From NCBI GenBank assembly GCA_947473045.1, contig CANJCO010000011.1, positions 1-64,000 on the forward strand: a DNA stretch of 64,000 nt, given 5' to 3'. Positions 17,435 to 26,275 of the stretch are shown in pieces; the first letter of the stretch is position 1, and every line of letters starts with the position of its first letter. Under the pieces are notes generated by a model. That model did no database searches and had not been told where the DNA came from. It worked only from the letters and a program-made list of their open reading frames with translations. Made by a program: the position numbers and the translations under genes. This stretch comes from Myxococcales bacterium. Its GTDB lineage: Bacteria; Myxococcota_A; Polyangia; Polyangiales; Polyangiaceae.

Positions 17435-18154
17435 ATGATCGAGCGAGTCAAAAGTGCGATGGTTGGGCTGGGGGCCACGTGGGTCCTGTGGCTGATGCTC
17501 GGTTTGAGCGTCATTTCGCTCGCGATCATGCTCGAGCGGCTATGGCTCTTCTGGACACTGGGTGACGACATTCCGCAGCTCATGCGCGATCTCGCGAAGT
17601 GCTTGCGGGAGGGCGATTTGCAGGGTGCGCGCAAGCGCCTCGAGGCCTCGCCGAGCGCCGAAGCCGCGGTCGTCATGGCCGGTCTCGTCGAGAGCGAGCT
17701 GGGTGTCGAGTCCGCCGAAGAGGCCATGGCGAGCGCCAGCGCGCTGCAGCGCAACAAGCTTGAGCGCCGGCTCGCATTCCTCGGAACCCTCGGCAACAAC
17801 GCGCCGTTTATCGGTCTGCTCGGCACGGTCATCGGAATCGTCGGCGCCTTCGACGAGCTCGGAAAGGCGCGCAACACCGGCATGAGTGCCGCCGCCAGCG
17901 CGCTCGCCCCTGACGCGGTCATGCGCAACATCGCAGAGGCGCTCGTGGCCACGGCCGTCGGCCTCGTCGTCGCGATTCCCGCGGTCGCCGCTTTCAACAT
18001 CTTTCAGCGCGTGGTCAAGACCACGCTCGCCAACACCGACGCGCTCTCGCACGTTCTGCTGGCCCATCTGAAGGCCAAACCTGTCAGCCACGCCTCGGCG
18101 AAGGAAACGCCGGCGAAAAAGAGCACAAGCGAAGCAGGCGGCGAGGCCGACTGA
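17435..18154 (+). CDS. MotA/TolQ/ExbB family proton-channel subunit
   Basis: This 239-residue inner-membrane protein has the ExbB/TolQ plan: a first helix at about residues 10-32 (TWVLWLMLGLSVISLAIMLERLW), a cytoplasmic domain, then two helices around LGNNAPFIGLLGTVIGIVGAF and NIAEALVATAVGLVVAIPAVAAFNIF. Both of these segments are family signatures. It forms a channel with the ExbD-like protein encoded next and energises the TonB-like protein encoded third. Its stop overlaps the exbD start (TGATG). Because the third gene is TonB-like rather than TolA-like, ExbB is the likelier role than TolQ. Confidence 0.92.
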   Translation: MIERVKSAMVGLGATWVLWLMLGLSVISLAIMLERLWLFWTLGDDIPQLMRDLAKCLREGDLQGARKRLEASPSAEAAVVMAGLVESELGVESAEEAMASASALQRNKLERRLAFLGTLGNNAPFIGLLGTVIGIVGAFDELGKARNTGMSAAASALAPDAVMRNIAEALVATAVGLVVAIPAVAAFNIFQRVVKTTLANTDALSHVLLAHLKAKPVSHASAKETPAKKSTSEAGGEAD

Positions 18155-18603
18155 TGGCGGGCGGCGCACAAGATTCGGACGACGCGATCACAGGCATCAA
18201 CGTCACGCCGCTGGTCGACATCACCCTGGTGCTCCTGATCATCTTTATGGTCACCGCCAAGATCATCGTCTCGCAGTCGGTTCCCCTCGACTTGCCCAAG
18301 GCCGCAAGCGGCGGGCAGGTTCAGAGCGTTTTCAGCATCGTGCTCGTCGCCGACGGCTCGACGCAGGTCGACTCGAAGGCGGTGGCCAACGACGACGCGA
18401 TCTTCGCGCTCGCCAAAGACGCGGGCACAAAAAACAGCGAGCTGCGCGCAGTCATCAAGGCCGACACCGCCGTGCCGCACGGGCGCGTCATTCATGTGCT
18501 CGATTTGCTGAAGCAGGCTGGGGTCACGAAGATCGCGTTTGGCGTCTCACCCGTTCCGCCCGTCCCCGGTGGCGTAGTTCCGCAGCCGGCGAAGTCGCCC
18601 TGA
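18154..18603 (+). CDS. ExbD/TolR family biopolymer transport protein
   Basis: This 149-residue protein has one membrane helix near the N-terminus, ITGINVTPLVDITLVLLIIFMVTAK. The conserved Asp in PLVDI is the proton-translocating residue of ExbD/TolR. The remaining 100 residues form the periplasmic domain, which ends in the family pattern VIKADTAVPHGRVIHVLDLLKQAGVTKIAFGV. It is the second gene of the ExbB-ExbD-TonB operon. Confidence 0.93.
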   Translation: MAGGAQDSDDAITGINVTPLVDITLVLLIIFMVTAKIIVSQSVPLDLPKAASGGQVQSVFSIVLVADGSTQVDSKAVANDDAIFALAKDAGTKNSELRAVIKADTAVPHGRVIHVLDLLKQAGVTKIAFGVSPVPPVPGGVVPQPAKSP

Positions 18604-18609
18604 CCTCCC

Positions 18610-19485
18610 ATGCAAGCGCCCGCGACCCTCGCTCGTCCTTCGCCTCGCGGCCGCCATGGCGCGCGCCCAGGCGGAAACGACCCGCTTATGCGCGTGCTCG
18701 GGCTCGGCGATGACGCTACGCTCGTGCTCGGGCTCACCGTCGCGCTTGCGCTGATCCTGCACGTCGGGGCGGCGGCCCGCGCCTGGCTCATCCCTCTCGA
18801 GCTGCTCGACTGGAACCGGCATCTTTCGGCCGAGATCGGCGATCGGCTCACGGAGACGTACGAGATCGAACAAGAAAAGGCGAAGCCTCCGGAGCCGCCA
18901 GCACCGCCAGCGCCCGAGCCCGATCCGGTCGCGCCCCCCGAGCCCGCGCAGCAGCGCCCGGAGCAGGTAGACCCTTCGCCGCCGATGGCCGCGCAGGCCG
19001 GCGCCGTGCTCACCGCTCCCGAAAACCCGGACGATCCGGTGGACCTGACCGGGTCGTTCGTCAGCGGCACGGGTGACAGCTACGCCGGCGGCGTCACGCA
19101 GACCGGCGGCACCAGCAAAGCTGCAGTATACAACAAAGGCGCGACGAATCAGGGCATAGCAGGCGGCACGGGGACCAAGCCGGCGCCCGCGCAAGTGGGC
19201 CCCGACCAGTCGCGGGGCATTCAGCTCGCCGGCTCATCAGAATGGCGCTGCCCGTTTCCGGCCGAAGCCGACGCCGACAACGTCGACAACGAGTATGCGA
19301 CCGTATCGGTCGTGGTCGGAATCGACGGCCGCCCGATGAGCGCGAGCATCGTGTCCGACCCTGGACACGGGTTCGGTCGCGAGGCGCGCGCCTGCGCCCT
19401 TCGCGAGCGTTTTTTGCCGGCCCTCAGCCGCGACGGAACGCCGCTGCAGGCCACGAAGAGCTTCAAGATCCACTTCGAGCGCTGA
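18610..19485 (+). CDS. TonB-like energy-transducing protein
   Basis: This 291-residue protein has a single helix at about residues 38-60 (LGLTVALALILHVGAAARAWL). A Pro/Glu-rich periplasmic spacer follows (PPEPPAPPAPEPDPVAPPEP), then a glycine-rich part. The C-terminal domain of about 80 residues has the TonB-like pattern VSVVVGIDGRPMSASIVSDPG and ends KSFKIHFER. It would carry energy from the ExbBD complex to outer-membrane receptors. No TonB-dependent receptor is encoded nearby, so the cargo is unknown. There is a stretch of about 30 residues upstream of the helix, unusually long for TonB. A later ATG at 18688 (MRVLGLGDDATL) would shorten it. Confidence 0.85.
   Translation: MQAPATLARPSPRGRHGARPGGNDPLMRVLGLGDDATLVLGLTVALALILHVGAAARAWLIPLELLDWNRHLSAEIGDRLTETYEIEQEKAKPPEPPAPPAPEPDPVAPPEPAQQRPEQVDPSPPMAAQAGAVLTAPENPDDPVDLTGSFVSGTGDSYAGGVTQTGGTSKAAVYNKGATNQGIAGGTGTKPAPAQVGPDQSRGIQLAGSSEWRCPFPAEADADNVDNEYATVSVVVGIDGRPMSASIVSDPGHGFGREARACALRERFLPALSRDGTPLQATKSFKIHFER
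19122..19133. repeat. One-mismatch copy of the window-wide dyad (minus strand)
   Basis: On the minus strand this reads TTGTATACTGCA (arms TTGTA and TGCAG). The last base of the 13-mer, at 19121, departs from the consensus. It lies in the TonB-like gene. Confidence 0.3.
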
Positions 19486-19491
19486 GCCCGC

Positions 19492-20970
19492 TCAGACGGG
19501 CTTCGCGCCCATCGGCCTCGGAACCGTAGTGTCGAGCGGTGTCTCTATGCTGGCTGGGGGCGACGAAGGCGCGCCGATGATTATTTGGTCGCAGGTCGGC
19601 ACGTTCTCGATGCGCGGCAACAAGCCGTGTGCGCCCGCGAAAGCGTCGCCAGCCTGCTGCATCGGCGCCGCACCGCAAACCTCTGCGAGCGCCTCGGCCT
19701 GTTCGGCAATGCTCGCGAACCGCAAGGCTGGCTCACGGCAGCACGCCCTCGCCCACCAAGCGTCGAAGCCGGCGGGCACGTCAGCGTTGATTTCGGAGGG
19801 GACCGGCAGCGGCTCTTCGCGCACAGCGCGCATCACCGCCCAGAGCGTGTCGCCGTCGAACGGGAGTCTGCCGACGAGCGCCACGAACATGCTCACCGCG
19901 AGCCCCCACGCATCGAGCGCGGCGTTGGGCTTGGACACTCCTCCCAGATACTCAGGGCTCATGAAATGGGGAGTGCCAACGACAACGCCTTCCTGAGTAA
20001 TCAGGATTCGGCTCGTGCCCGTCGCCGACGTTACCGGCACCGTCAGCGAGCTCGCGTCCCCGTTGACCTTCGCGACGCCGAAGTCGATCAGCTTCGTCGT
20101 CCGCACGCCGGGCACGAGGTCGTCTTCGACCATGAGAATGTTGTCGGGTTTCACGTCGCGATGAACGATGCCGAGGGCATGCGCCCGGGCCAGCACGCTG
20201 GCGACCTCGCGCACGACGCGCGCTACCTCGGCGGGGCGAAGGGGTCCCCGGGCCACGACTGCGTCGGCGAGCGAGACGCCCGTCAAGCAATCCATGACCA
20301 TGAACGGCGGCCCGCCTTCGAGCTCTCCAAAGTCGAACACGCGCGGAGCGTAGGGAGACACGATGCGCGCAGCGGCCCGCGCTTCCGTCTCGAAGCGCGC
20401 CCGGGCGGCGTCGTTGTCGGCGGGCTCGGGGCGCAAAAACTTGATCGCCACGACCGTGCCCAGGCTCACGTGCTCGGCCTCCCAGACCGTCCCCATCCCG
20501 CCGGCGCCAAGAAGCCGCGTGAGGCGGTAGCGCCCACCTACAAGCGTGCCGCGATCGAGCTGCGGCGCCTGACGGGCCGCCACGCCGCGGGTCGACAGCT
20601 GCACGAGGACGCGCTTGGCCGCCTCGATGCGCATTTGAAGCTCGCGCGCCCGAAATGGCTTGTTGATGAACTCGTCGGCGCCTGCCTGAAACGCGTGAAT
20701 CAGGTCCTCGGCCTGATCTTTCGACGTCAGCAGCATGAAGTAAGTGTAGGGCCGGTCGGGCATTTCGCGCAGGCGACGGCACAGCTCGACCCCATCGATA
20801 CCCGGCATCATCCAGTCGCTGATCACGAAGCGCAGGCCTTCGTCGGCCACCAGCGCGTCGTAGGCGGCGAGACCGTCGCGGACGACCGATACCTCGTAGC
20901 CCCAGCGCTTGAGGTTGGCCTCGAGCAGGCGGGCGATCAGGGGGTCATCATCGGCAATGAGGACGCGCAT
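19492..20970 (-). CDS. Receiver domain fused to a Ser/Thr protein kinase
   Basis: This is a 492-residue soluble protein. Residues 1-120 are a CheY-type receiver (MRVLIADDDPLIARLL; phospho-acceptor in VISDWMMPGIDG; KPFRARELQ). Residues of about 150-420 are a Hanks kinase with glycine loop LLGAGGMGTVWEA, Lys in VAIKFLRPE, HRDVKPDNIL, DFGVAK and activation segment GTPHFMSPEY. All catalytic residues are kept. There is no membrane helix, so the kinase would be controlled by a histidine kinase through the receiver. A GTG at 21030 is in frame, but ATG at 20970 starts exactly at the receiver. The gene ends 6 bases from the convergent tonB stop. Confidence 0.9.
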   Translation of the reverse strand: MRVLIADDDPLIARLLEANLKRWGYEVSVVRDGLAAYDALVADEGLRFVISDWMMPGIDGVELCRRLREMPDRPYTYFMLLTSKDQAEDLIHAFQAGADEFINKPFRARELQMRIEAAKRVLVQLSTRGVAARQAPQLDRGTLVGGRYRLTRLLGAGGMGTVWEAEHVSLGTVVAIKFLRPEPADNDAARARFETEARAAARIVSPYAPRVFDFGELEGGPPFMVMDCLTGVSLADAVVARGPLRPAEVARVVREVASVLARAHALGIVHRDVKPDNILMVEDDLVPGVRTTKLIDFGVAKVNGDASSLTVPVTSATGTSRILITQEGVVVGTPHFMSPEYLGGVSKPNAALDAWGLAVSMFVALVGRLPFDGDTLWAVMRAVREEPLPVPSEINADVPAGFDAWWARACCREPALRFASIAEQAEALAEVCGAAPMQQAGDAFAGAHGLLPRIENVPTCDQIIIGAPSSPPASIETPLDTTVPRPMGAKPV

Positions 20971-21082
20971 TGGGAGGCTGCCGCCGAGCATCGCACGAAT
21001 CCGGGCCCTTCTCACGTCGCAAGTCGGCACGTGGCCCGCACTTTACGGACTGACGCGCAGCGGCTACACGCTATCGCCCACG

Positions 21083-22783
21083 ATGTCAGACTCGCAGGAC
21101 GCCCCCGCCGAAGCGAATCACCCCCACTCCGCCGAGCACGCGATCATCGAAGCGCGCCGAGCGAAAGCCGAGCGAATTCGCGCGCGTGGCGACAACCCCT
21201 TCGCCAACGACGTGGCCGCGCGAGCCGCCGGCTGCGTCACCTGCGACATCGCGGAAGTGCGCGCCCTCGCAGCGTCCGCCGAGCAGGGCGGGCGATACGC
21301 GACCGATCAGGTAGAAGCGGTCGCCGCCGGCAAGACCCTGCACGTCCGCGGCCGCGTGGTCGCGCTGCGCAGCACCGGAGGGCTGTCGTTCATCCGGCTG
21401 CGCGATCGCACGGGCGAGCTGCAGCTGCTGCTGTCGGAAGAGAAGATGGGTGCAGAATACACCCGCCTGCACGACCTCGATCTCGGCGATTTTCTCGAGG
21501 CCGAGGGCGCACTCACTGCGAGCAAGCGCGGCGAGCTGTCGATCGAGCCTTTGCGGATCCGAATCATCACCAAGGCGCTCCGACCGCCGCCCGAAAAATG
21601 GCACGGCCTGCAGGACGTCGAGGCGCGCTACCGCCAGCGCTATGTCGACCTCGTCGCCAATCCCGCCGTGGCCGACGTATTCCGCGCGCGCAGCCTCATC
21701 GTCCGCGCCACACGAAAAGCGCTCGACGACACGGGCTTTCTCGAGGTCGAGACGCCGACGATGCACACGCTGATCGGCGGCGCGGCGGCCAAGCCCTTCG
21801 TCACGCACCACAACGCGCTCGACATGCAGCTGTTCATGCGCATCGCGCCGGAGCTGTACCTCAAGCGGCTCGTCGTGGGCGGGCTTGAGCGCGTGTATGA
21901 AATCGGCCGCAACTACCGCAACGAAGGGATCTCTACGCGGCACAATCCCGAGTTCACGATGCTCGAGTTTTACTGGGCGTACGCGACGTATGAGACCCTG
22001 ATGGACTTCACCGAGCAGCTGCTCCGCAGCATCGACGCGGCGCTCGCGTCGGCGATGCCCGGGCCCCACGCGACGTGGACGAAGGCGCGTTCGTTCGCGC
22101 TGGACGAGCCGTTCGCGCGCGTGGCGATGAACGACGCGGTGGCCGCCGCGGCGGGCAAGACCGGAATCGCGGCATGGGTCGCGCCCGCCTTGCACGGGGG
22201 AGGCGCGGGGCTCGTCAACCTGCTGCGCGACGACTTCACCGGATCGATGAAAGAGTGGTCGAAGTCGAGCGCGCGCGCCAAGCAGATCGACTGGTCGAAC
22301 TTTCGCAAAGGCATGGCCCGCTGTGACAACGACGGAGAGCGACTCTTCGCCTGCTACGAATATCTCTCTGAGCCTTTTTTGACGGAAGACTACCGCGCGG
22401 CCGACGGCGCCCGCTCGCTGCCCGTGTTCATCAAGGACTACCCGTTCGAGACATCGCCGCTCGCCCGCAGAAACGACGCGCGCCCGGAGCTCGTCGACCG
22501 GTTCGAGCTGTTCGTGCACGGCCGCGAGCTTTGCAACGCGTTCAGCGAGCTCAACGATCCGGATGATCAGGCAGCCCGCTTTCGCGACCAGGTCGACAAG
22601 AAGTCGCGCGGGGCCGAAGAAACCATGGATTTCGACGAAGACTACGTGCGCGCGCTCGAGCATGGCATGCCCCCGGCGGCCGGCTTCGGGATGGGCATGG
22701 ATCGCCTGTGCATGATGCTCACGAGTCAGGCCTCGATCCGCGACGTCATCCTCTTTCCGCTGATGCGGCAGAGGGCTGAGTGA
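21083..22783 (+). CDS. lysS: Lysyl-tRNA synthetase, class II
   Basis: This 566-residue enzyme charges tRNA-Lys in the cytoplasm. An N-terminal anticodon-binding OB domain at about residues 75-175 (LHVRGRVVALRSTGGLSFIRLRDRTGELQLLL) precedes the class II core. The core has motif 1 near FLEVETPTMHTLIGGAAAKPF, motif 2 RNYRNEGISTRHNPEF and motif 3 GFGMGMDRLCMML. It is longer than the E. coli enzyme (505) because of an insertion around residues 350-410 (KTGIAAWVAPALHGGGAGLVNLL). ATG at 21083 is chosen over the upstream in-frame ORF because it fits the family N-terminus. Its stop overlaps the next gene's GTG start. Confidence 0.97.
   Translation: MSDSQDAPAEANHPHSAEHAIIEARRAKAERIRARGDNPFANDVAARAAGCVTCDIAEVRALAASAEQGGRYATDQVEAVAAGKTLHVRGRVVALRSTGGLSFIRLRDRTGELQLLLSEEKMGAEYTRLHDLDLGDFLEAEGALTASKRGELSIEPLRIRIITKALRPPPEKWHGLQDVEARYRQRYVDLVANPAVADVFRARSLIVRATRKALDDTGFLEVETPTMHTLIGGAAAKPFVTHHNALDMQLFMRIAPELYLKRLVVGGLERVYEIGRNYRNEGISTRHNPEFTMLEFYWAYATYETLMDFTEQLLRSIDAALASAMPGPHATWTKARSFALDEPFARVAMNDAVAAAAGKTGIAAWVAPALHGGGAGLVNLLRDDFTGSMKEWSKSSARAKQIDWSNFRKGMARCDNDGERLFACYEYLSEPFLTEDYRAADGARSLPVFIKDYPFETSPLARRNDARPELVDRFELFVHGRELCNAFSELNDPDDQAARFRDQVDKKSRGAEETMDFDEDYVRALEHGMPPAAGFGMGMDRLCMMLTSQASIRDVILFPLMRQRAE
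21450..21462. repeat. Window-wide dyad, GTGCA-GAA-TACAC
   Basis: This is a full match with arms extended to GGGTGCA/TACACCC (21448-21464), inside lysS. On the minus strand it reads GTGTATTCTGCA, identical to the copy at 11198. Confidence 0.5.
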
Positions 22784-25095
22784 CCGATTCGGGCCGAAGC
22801 GACAAGCACGAATCCGCAGCGCCGCGTCTGGCGCAGCCGTGGACGGTGGGCGAGGCCGTCGGCGTCGGAGCGCTGGCCCTGCGCGGCAACTTCGGTCCAC
22901 TCGTCGGCGCGCACCTGAGCGCGCTCGCCGGAGCCGCGGTGGCGCTGCTGGCCGGCACGTTCGGAGCGCGGGTATGGCTGACGCACCAAGCGCTCGTCAC
23001 ACCGAAGCTCACGCGCCTGCTGTACGGCGCAGGGTTTGGCGCGGCGCTGTCGCTGCTACCGCTCGCGCTGGCGTTCGGCGGTATGTGCATGATGCATCTA
23101 TCGGCCGCGCGCGGCGCGCCTGCCCGCTTCGCCGACCTCGCACGGGGCGCCCGCTTCGCCCCTGCCATGTTCGGCTACTTTGTCGTTCAGCTGCTGGTGG
23201 CCCTGCTGCCGACGTTCGGACTCGCGAACGCTGGACTGTCGCTCGCTCCGTTCTTCATCGTCGATCAGCGCATGGGCCTCTTCGCTGCGCTCGGAGCGAG
23301 CTGGCGCGCGACGCGCGGGAACAAAGGCGGGCTGTGGCTCTACAACCTGGCGCAGATCTCGGCGCGGCTCGTCGAGGTGGTCATTCCGCCGGCGACCTGC
23401 CTCACGCAGCCCATCTACGGCGCCGGTCTCGCTTACGCCTACTCGCGCCTCACAGGCGATACGGCGCGCGGGCCGTTCGAGCCTGCTTTCGGTCAGCGCT
23501 CGCTCAACGCGCTGCTTCGGGCTACGTTAATCGTATCGGCCGCTGCTTTTGGCGGGGCCGTGTTTTGGGTCAGCCGGCTCCCGACGGTGCGTGGCTCGGC
23601 CTGGACGCCCGAAGACGCGATCGTGCGCGCCGTGGCCATCGTGCTCGGGACAACGACGACGATGGCGCTGCTCGCCACGCTGCTGCCGTGGGCGCTCGAC
23701 CGTCTCGAAAACCTTCAGCGCAACCGCGGCGGTCGGCGGTTCGAGTCGTTCGTGGCCGCGCGCCACGTGCGGTCCCAAAAAAGCGGCTTTTTGACTGTGA
23801 TCAGCGTGCTGTCGATTTGCGGGGTCGCGTTGTCGTCGTGCGCGCTGTCGACGGTCATCAGCGTGATGGGCGGCTTCAGCCAGGACTTGAAACACAAGAT
23901 CCTCGGTAACAACGCGCACATCGTCGTCGACACGGTCGCGCTCTCGCCTTTCGCCGGCTACGAGGACACCCTCGCGCGGGTGCGCGCCGTCCCCGGCGTT
24001 TCGGGGGCCACGCCGGTGGTTCAGGGCGAGGTCATGATCTCATCGGCATCGAACCTCGCCGGCGTCATCGTCAAGGGCGTCGAGACCGAGAGCATTGGCG
24101 CCGTTATCGACCTGCCGCGCAACGTGGAGGTCGGCAAGTTCGACTACCTCTCGCATCCTGAAAAGCTGCAGCGCCTGCCCGCCACCGAGGTGATCTGCAT
24201 CGGAGCCGGCGGCGAGCAGTATACAAAGGGCTCCGAGATCGCGATGCTCAGCGACGATCTCGACCCGCTCGTGAAGGCGGTCATCGACACCACGCCGCCG
24301 CTGCGGCCAGGCATCATCATCGGGCGCGAGCTCGGCAAGACGCTGCACGTCTGCGTCGGCGACGAGGTCACGCTCGTGTCGCCGCTCGGCGACCTCGGAC
24401 CCGTCGGCGTCATGCCGCGGACCAAGCGCTTCAGGGTCGCCGGCATCTTCTACAGCGGCATGTACGAGTACGACGCGAGCCACGTTTATACGGCCATCGA
24501 CGTCGCGCAGGACTACTTCGCGGCCAGCGGAAAAATCAACGCTATCGACGTGAAGGTCGACGACGGCGAGCGCGCCGACCAGCTCACCCCGATCGTAGCC
24601 GCCGCGGTCGATCGCAGCGAGCTGCGGGTGCGCGACTGGCGCGAGATGAACAAGAACCTGTTTTCGGCGCTCAAGCTCGAACGGTTGGCGACCTTCGTGA
24701 TTCTGTCGATCGCCATCATGGTCGCGAGCTTCTGCATCATCTGCACGCTGCTGCTGATGGTCACCGAAAAGGGCAAAGAGATAGCCATTCTCAAGGCGCT
24801 CGGCGCGAGCGACGGGGCTATTTTGCGCACGTTCATGACCGAAGGCGTGATCATCGGGGGCATCGGCACCGTGTTTGGCGTGTGCACGGGATTGTCACTT
24901 TGCTCGGGTCTCGCGTGGTTCGGACTGCGGCTTAATCCGGATATCTATTACATCGACAAACTGCCTATTCAGGTAAGCGGCTGGGATTTCTTGTCCGTTG
25001 CAACGGCCGCGTTCGTGATCTGCACGCTCGCCACCGTGTATCCCGCCTACGCCGCCTCGCGGCTGCGCCCGGTCGACGGACTCCGCTACGAGTAG
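22780..25095 (+). CDS. LolC/LolE-like ABC permease with extra N-terminal membrane domain
   Basis: This is a 771-residue inner-membrane protein. From about residue 321 (FESFVAARHVRSQKSGFLTVISVLSICGVALSSC) it follows the lipoprotein-releasing LolC/LolE family. It has a first helix, a periplasmic MacB-like core domain and three C-terminal helices with VTEKGKEIAILKALGASDGAILRTF, the coupling region that contacts the ATPase. Residues 1-320 are extra: about five hydrophobic helices (such as HLSALAGAAVALLAGTFGARVWL) not found in normal LolC/E, which is about 400 long. The GTG start overlaps the lysS stop (GTGA). No LolD ATPase gene is nearby. The likely role is lipoprotein export to the outer membrane. 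Confidence 0.8.
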   Translation: MTDSGRSDKHESAAPRLAQPWTVGEAVGVGALALRGNFGPLVGAHLSALAGAAVALLAGTFGARVWLTHQALVTPKLTRLLYGAGFGAALSLLPLALAFGGMCMMHLSAARGAPARFADLARGARFAPAMFGYFVVQLLVALLPTFGLANAGLSLAPFFIVDQRMGLFAALGASWRATRGNKGGLWLYNLAQISARLVEVVIPPATCLTQPIYGAGLAYAYSRLTGDTARGPFEPAFGQRSLNALLRATLIVSAAAFGGAVFWVSRLPTVRGSAWTPEDAIVRAVAIVLGTTTTMALLATLLPWALDRLENLQRNRGGRRFESFVAARHVRSQKSGFLTVISVLSICGVALSSCALSTVISVMGGFSQDLKHKILGNNAHIVVDTVALSPFAGYEDTLARVRAVPGVSGATPVVQGEVMISSASNLAGVIVKGVETESIGAVIDLPRNVEVGKFDYLSHPEKLQRLPATEVICIGAGGEQYTKGSEIAMLSDDLDPLVKAVIDTTPPLRPGIIIGRELGKTLHVCVGDEVTLVSPLGDLGPVGVMPRTKRFRVAGIFYSGMYEYDASHVYTAIDVAQDYFAASGKINAIDVKVDDGERADQLTPIVAAAVDRSELRVRDWREMNKNLFSALKLERLATFVILSIAIMVASFCIICTLLLMVTEKGKEIAILKALGASDGAILRTFMTEGVIIGGIGTVFGVCTGLSLCSGLAWFGLRLNPDIYYIDKLPIQVSGWDFLSVATAAFVICTLATVYPAYAASRLRPVDGLRYE

Positions 25096-25099
25096 CCCG

Positions 25100-26173
25100 A
25101 TGGAAATCATAAACCTCGTCGAGCTCGAAGCGCTGGCCAGAGCGCGCCTGCCCGTGAGCGTGTTCGACTATTACGCCAGCGGCGCCGACGACGAGGTCAC
25201 GCTGCGCGCAAACCGCGCGGCCTTCGAGCGCCTGGCCGTGCACCACAGGGTGCTCGTCGACGTGAGCCGGCGCACGACGGCAACGACGGTGCTGGGGCAT
25301 CCGGTGACGTCACCGATCCTCGTCGCGCCGACCGCGTTTCACGGCATGGCGTGCGCGGAGGGCGAGCTCGCGACCGCGCGGGCGGCGAGCGCCGCGGGGA
25401 CGATCATGACGCTGTCGTCGTTGTCGAACACCAACGTCGAAGAGGTCGCGAAGGCGTCGACCACCCCGCTGTTTTTTCAGCTCTACGTCTATCGCGACCG
25501 GGGCGCGACGACTGCGCTGGTGCGACGCGTCGAGGCGGCCGGGGCGAAGGCGCTGGTGCTCACGGTCGACGCGCCTCTGCTCGGTCGACGCGAGCGCGAC
25601 GTTCGCAATCGCTTCGCGCTGCCGAAAGGACTGTTCGTCAGAAACATGCTCGCCGCCGGATATGGCGAGGTCGCGACCGAGCAGCCTGACAGCGGACTCG
25701 CCGCCTATTTCGCTTCACTCATCGATTCATCTTTGTCGTGGACCGACATCGACTGGCTGCGTCAGCTCACCCGGCTCCCCGTGGTCGTCAAAGGCATCGT
25801 GCGCGCCGATGACGCGAGGCGGGCGCGCGACCACGGCGCGAGCGCCATCGTAGTTTCCAATCACGGCGGACGTCAGCTCGACGGCTCGCCGGCGACCATC
25901 GACGTGCTGCCGCGCGTTGCGGACGCAGTGGGGGACTCGGTCGAAATCTGGCTCGACGGCGGCGTTCGCCGCGGCACCGACGTGCTCAAGGCGATCGCGC
26001 TTGGCGCCCGCGCCGTGCTCATCGGACGCCCTGTTTTATGGGGACTCGCGCTCGGCGGCGAGCAGGGAGCGCGGTCCGTGATCGACGCGCTGCAGCGGGA
26101 GTTCGACGTGGCGATGGCGCTGTCGGGCTGCCCGAGCGTCGCGGCGATTACGGGCGACCTGATTCATCCCTGA
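25100..26173 (+). CDS. FMN-dependent alpha-hydroxy-acid oxidase/dehydrogenase
   Basis: This 357-residue TIM-barrel flavoenzyme belongs to the glycolate oxidase/lactate oxidase/LldD family. Near the start FDYYASGADDEVTLRANRAAFER is the family signature. The active-site segment SNHGGRQLDGSPATIDVLPRV supplies the catalytic His and Arg. LDGGVRRGTDVLKAIALGARAVLIGRPVLWGL binds the FMN phosphate. It oxidises a 2-hydroxy acid to the 2-keto acid. The family members differ in substrate (glycolate, L-lactate, mandelate, long-chain hydroxy acids) and this sequence does not settle it. It starts 4 bases after the permease stop. Confidence 0.92.
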   Translation: MEIINLVELEALARARLPVSVFDYYASGADDEVTLRANRAAFERLAVHHRVLVDVSRRTTATTVLGHPVTSPILVAPTAFHGMACAEGELATARAASAAGTIMTLSSLSNTNVEEVAKASTTPLFFQLYVYRDRGATTALVRRVEAAGAKALVLTVDAPLLGRRERDVRNRFALPKGLFVRNMLAAGYGEVATEQPDSGLAAYFASLIDSSLSWTDIDWLRQLTRLPVVVKGIVRADDARRARDHGASAIVVSNHGGRQLDGSPATIDVLPRVADAVGDSVEIWLDGGVRRGTDVLKAIALGARAVLIGRPVLWGLALGGEQGARSVIDALQREFDVAMALSGCPSVAAITGDLIHP

Positions 26174-26275
26174 CGCGGCGCGCGGCGATTGCGCCGCCGC
26201 GAAATGACTGAAGCGTGATGCCCCAGAAGCGCGCGATGCTGCAAAAGGGGTGCGCCCCGCGACAGGAGACCTCCC

